Shown here piece after piece: positions 4,669 to 7,280 of a stretch of DNA of 7,280 nucleotides (within the stretch, counting starts at the first letter, position 1; every line of letters begins with the position of its first letter). The position numbers were made by a program, and so were the translations under genes. The stretch comes from Tannerellaceae bacterium. Its GTDB lineage: Bacteria > Bacteroidota > Bacteroidia > Bacteroidales > Tannerellaceae. The stretch is from assembly GCA_031265595.1 (NCBI GenBank), contig JAISCM010000273.1, positions 1 through 7,280 of the forward strand, read 5' to 3'. Under the pieces are notes generated by a model, which had not been told where the DNA came from, did not search any database, and was given only the letters and a program-made list of their open reading frames with translations.

Positions 4669-6222
4669 ATGAGTAACCAGCTTGAAAAAGTAAAAGAGCT
4701 TATCGCCCTTCGCGAAAAAGCACGTCTTGGCGGTGGGGATAAAAGAATCGAGTCTCAACACAACAAAGGCAAATATACGGCTCGCGAACGTATTTCCATG
4801 TTGCTTGACGAAGGCAGCTTCGAAGAGTTCGATATGTTTGTACAGCATCGCAGCACCAACTTCGGTATTGAAAAGACTAAATTTCTGGGAGACGGCGTAG
4901 TAACCGGATACGGAACGATTGATGGGCGCCTGGTGTATATCTATGCACAGGATTTCACCGTCTTTGGCGGCGCTTTATCCGAAACGCTTGCCATGAAAAT
5001 ATGTAAGGTAATGGACCAGGCGATGAAAATGGGAGCGCCGGTCATTGGCTTAAACGACTCCGGAGGCGCCCGTATACAGGAAGGCGTGAATGCACTGGCG
5101 GGGTATGCAGATATCTTCCAATGCAATATTTTAGCATCGGGCGTTGTGCCGCAAATCTCCGGTATTTTCGGGCCTTGCGCCGGCGGGGCTGTTTATTCTC
5201 CGGCTTTAACCGACTTTAATATTATGACGCGCGGCACCAGCTATATGTTCCTTACCGGCCCAAAGGTGGTGAAGACCGTAACCGGCGAAGACGTTACGCA
5301 GGAAGAACTGGGCGGCGCAAGCGTACATACCACCAAATCGGGCGTAGCCCACTTTGCCGTTGATACGGAAGAAGAAGGGATACGGCTTATCCGCAAACTG
5401 CTGAGCTTCCTTCCGCAAAATAATCTGGAAGAAACGCCATTGGTGGCCTGTAAAGATCCGATTGACCGCCTGGATGATAATTTGAATGATATAATACCCG
5501 ACAGCGCAAGCCGGTCATACGATATGTATGAAGTGATCGGTACGATAGTTGATAATAATGAGTTTCTGGAAGTACATGCCGATTATGCCAAGAATATTAT
5601 CGTAGGTTTTGCCCGCTTCAACGGACAATCCGTAGGTATCGTAGCCAACCAGCCGAAAGTTATGGCGGGATGTCTCGATAGCAATGCCTCACGCAAGGCC
5701 GGGCGTTTCGTCAGGTTCTGCGATGCCTTCAATATCCCATTGGTAACATTGGTAGACGTGCCGGGATTCCTTCCGGGAACAGGGCAGGAATATAACGGCG
5801 TGATCCTGCACGGGGCTAAGTTACTATATGCTTACGGCGAAGCAACGGTTCCCAAAGTGACCGTTACCTTACGCAAATCATACGGCGGCGCCTATTGCGT
5901 GATGAGCTCTAAGCACCTCCGTGGCGATATGAACTATGCCTGGCCAACAGCCGAAATAGCCGTAATGGGCCCGAGCGGAGCCGTAGAAGTTATCTTCTCT
6001 AAAGAAGTAGCCGCTTCGGACGATCCGGCCAAAGTAACGGCAGAAAAAGAAGAAGAATACAGAAAGGCATTTGCCAACCCGTATAACGCCGCCCAGTATG
6101 GTTACATAGACGATGTGATCGAGCCGCGTAATACCCGTTTCCGCATCATCCGTGCTTTACAGCAGTTGCAAACGAAAAAGCTTACCAATCCTGCTAAAAA
6201 ACATGATAACCTGCCTCTATAA
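4669..6222 (+). CDS. mmdA: Methylmalonyl-CoA decarboxylase, carboxyltransferase (alpha) subunit
   Basis: This 517-residue cytoplasmic subunit has the biotin-dependent carboxyltransferase fold, two crotonase-like domains in tandem. It moves the carboxyl group of (S)-methylmalonyl-CoA to the biotin of the carrier subunit, releasing propionyl-CoA. N-terminal domain motifs are YTARERI (36-42), [11 protein letters not shown] (129-139) and [16 protein letters not shown] (168-183). C-terminal domain motifs are QPKVMAG (328-334), [12 protein letters not shown] (363-374) and [12 protein letters not shown] (404-415). The two Gly-rich stretches (SGGAR and GGAY) form the oxyanion holes in this family. 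The length is full. Sequence alone does not separate it from the propionyl-CoA carboxylase beta subunit. The choice of decarboxylase rests on the OadG-type membrane subunit directly downstream and the absence of a biotin carboxylase gene. It lies 37 bp after mce and 14 bp before the next gene. Confidence 0.93.
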   Translation: MSNQLEKVKELIALREKARLGGGDKRIESQHNKGKYTARERISMLLDEGSFEEFDMFVQHRSTNFGIEKTKFLGDGVVTGYGTIDGRLVYIYAQDFTVFGGALSETLAMKICKVMDQAMKMGAPVIGLNDSGGARIQEGVNALAGYADIFQCNILASGVVPQISGIFGPCAGGAVYSPALTDFNIMTRGTSYMFLTGPKVVKTVTGEDVTQEELGGASVHTTKSGVAHFAVDTEEEGIRLIRKLLSFLPQNNLEETPLVACKDPIDRLDDNLNDIIPDSASRSYDMYEVIGTIVDNNEFLEVHADYAKNIIVGFARFNGQSVGIVANQPKVMAGCLDSNASRKAGRFVRFCDAFNIPLVTLVDVPGFLPGTGQEYNGVILHGAKLLYAYGEATVPKVTVTLRKSYGGAYCVMSSKHLRGDMNYAWPTAEIAVMGPSGAVEVIFSKEVAASDDPAKVTAEKEEEYRKAFANPYNAAQYGYIDDVIEPRNTRFRIIRALQQLQTKKLTNPAKKHDNLPL

Positions 6223-6236
6223 TTCTTAAAACAATA

Positions 6237-7121
6237 ATGTATATGACGAAAAAGAAAATAGGGGTATTCCTGTTGTTTCTGCTGCTCTGTTCGATAGGCG
6301 TGCAGGCGCAACGCGTAACCTCCATGCGGATAAACGAAGTGTTGGTAATTAATGACGACAACTTCGTTGACGATTATGGCAAACGAAGCGGATGGATTGA
6401 GCTATACAACCCATCGGCCGGCTCTGTTAATATAAGGGGATGTTTTTTGACCGACGATGAAGACAATCCGAAAAAGTATCCCATCCCCAAAGGAGACGTG
6501 CTTACCAAAGTAAGCCCGGGGCAACATGTTTTATTCTGGGCAGACGGTATCGCTTCGCGCGGAACGTTCCATCTGAATTTTACCTTAGACCCATTCAAAG
6601 AAAACTATATTGCCCTGTACGACGCAGATGGTAGAACACTGGTAGACGAAATAAGAATACCCGTCGGACAAAGAGCAGACATCAGCTATGGCCGCAAAGT
6701 AGATGGGAAGGATGACTGGGTCTATTTTGAAAAAGTAACGCCCAGCACGAACAATCTGACGCTGGATACGAACGAAAAACTGGACAACTTCAAAGTGAAT
6801 GACTCAATAGGTATCGGGATGACGCTCACGGCCATGGCCGTCGTTTTCCTGGGATTGATCCTCTTATACCTATGCTTTAAAGGTATCGGGAATGTGGCCA
6901 TATCCGCCAGCAAACGCAGGGCACAGAAGGCTTCGGGAGAAGGTAAAGAAACCAGCGACGTATCGGGCGAAGTACTGGCTGCCATCAGCGCCGCTTTATA
7001 TGAGTTGAACGAAGATGTACACGACATCGAAAACACTGTACTTACCATACAAAAAGTAAAACGGAACTACTCTCCGTGGAGTTCGAAGATATATGGTTTG
7101 CGCGAAATTCCAAGAAAGTAA
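6237..7121 (+). CDS. Lamin-tail domain/OadG fusion, decarboxylase membrane subunit
   Basis: This is a 294-residue protein of three parts. A signal-like segment (residues 5-25, ending VQAQ) precedes a lamin-tail domain (about 30-175), recognised by RINEVLVIND, the SGWIELYNPS core (51-60), a ..GCFLTDDEDNPKKYPIP stretch and QHVLFWADG (96-104). A membrane helix (about 191-216) followed by a basic stop (SKRRAQK) matches the OadG/gamma subunit of Na+-pumping decarboxylases. The cytosolic tail ends YSPWSSKIYGLREIPRK (278-294), as in Bacteroidales OadG-like proteins. Expected topology is the lamin-tail domain outside the inner membrane and the tail inside, contacting the alpha subunit. The His-rich metal-binding tail of enterobacterial OadG is absent. 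Starts at 6237 or 6243 (second Met) are both possible. Its position between the alpha and biotin-carrier genes supports the role. Confidence 0.85.
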   Translation: MYMTKKKIGVFLLFLLLCSIGVQAQRVTSMRINEVLVINDDNFVDDYGKRSGWIELYNPSAGSVNIRGCFLTDDEDNPKKYPIPKGDVLTKVSPGQHVLFWADGIASRGTFHLNFTLDPFKENYIALYDADGRTLVDEIRIPVGQRADISYGRKVDGKDDWVYFEKVTPSTNNLTLDTNEKLDNFKVNDSIGIGMTLTAMAVVFLGLILLYLCFKGIGNVAISASKRRAQKASGEGKETSDVSGEVLAAISAALYELNEDVHDIENTVLTIQKVKRNYSPWSSKIYGLREIPRK

Positions 7122-7140
7122 TTATCTAAAAAACAAACAA

Positions 7141-7280
7141 ATGAAAAGTTTTAAATATACCATCAACGGTAATGTATATAAGGTACATATCAATTCAGTA
7201 GTGGAAGATATTGCTGAAGTGGAAGTAAACGGCACACCCTTTAAAGTGAAAATGGAAAAGCCTACCAAGAAACAGGTTGT
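7141..7280 (+). CDS. Biotin-carrier subunit of methylmalonyl-CoA decarboxylase (partial)
   Basis: The frame opens with ATG at 7141 and runs to the window edge, giving the first 46 residues only. It begins MKSFKYTINGNVYKV, with alternating strands and NGTPFKVKMEKP. This resembles the N-terminal part of Bacteroidales biotin/lipoyl-binding decarboxylase subunits, which start with a short beta-rich lead and a Pro-rich linker before the biotinyl domain. The biotin-accepting MKM motif would lie downstream, out of view, so the call rests on this start plus operon position (19 bp after the OadG-like gene). By family it would carry the carboxyl group from the alpha subunit to the membrane beta subunit, where decarboxylation drives Na+ export. 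The A-rich leader (AAAAAACAAACAA) is a typical start context. Confidence 0.75.
   Translation, partial: MKSFKYTINGNVYKVHINSVVEDIAEVEVNGTPFKVKMEKPTKKQV

Overview
The window looks like a chromosome segment of a Bacteroidales bacterium, most likely a Parabacteroides or Tannerellaceae relative (inference). Four things point there. Gene starts lie in A-rich leaders without a clear Shine-Dalgarno. Several promoters fit the Bacteroidetes pattern TTTG-N19/20-TAnnTTTG. One gene encodes a PorT-type outer-membrane barrel. The right end holds a succinate/propionate-pathway cluster with the Bacteroidales gene order.

Left part (1-2400). A small outer-membrane beta-barrel gene reads leftward. It is divergent from a rightward lemA-family gene, across a 397-bp gap. 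That gap holds a promoter for each gene and a 16-bp palindrome. It also holds a strong rightward terminator that lies upstream of the lemA promoter, so it seems to end a separate short transcript (candidate sRNA of about 95 nt). The lemA gene meets a leftward DUF6599 gene tail to tail, with both stop codons packed into one TTAA.

Middle (1631-4220). A Tat-exported DUF362 protein and the secreted DUF6599 protein form a leftward two-gene unit. A 675-bp divergent intergenic region follows, unusually rich in structure. It has an array of 16-bp palindromes at an exact 22-bp period with alternating centres, a two-copy TA-rich direct repeat also at 22 bp, and a 171-bp inverted-repeat element with 48-bp arms and inner hairpins. 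An imperfect 18-bp direct repeat brackets the last two. An operator-like inverted repeat sits just before the next operon.

Right part (4221-7280). A rightward operon encodes methylmalonyl-CoA epimerase, the carboxyltransferase (alpha) subunit of methylmalonyl-CoA decarboxylase, a lamin-tail/OadG fusion that should be the membrane anchor subunit, and the start of a likely biotin-carrier subunit cut by the window edge. Together they convert (R)-methylmalonyl-CoA to (S)-methylmalonyl-CoA and then decarboxylate it to propionyl-CoA, probably coupled to Na+ export. The membrane beta subunit is not seen and may lie beyond the right edge.

The least explained parts are the repeat-rich intergenic region, the orphan terminator/sRNA locus, and the extracytoplasmic lamin-tail domain on the pump subunit.
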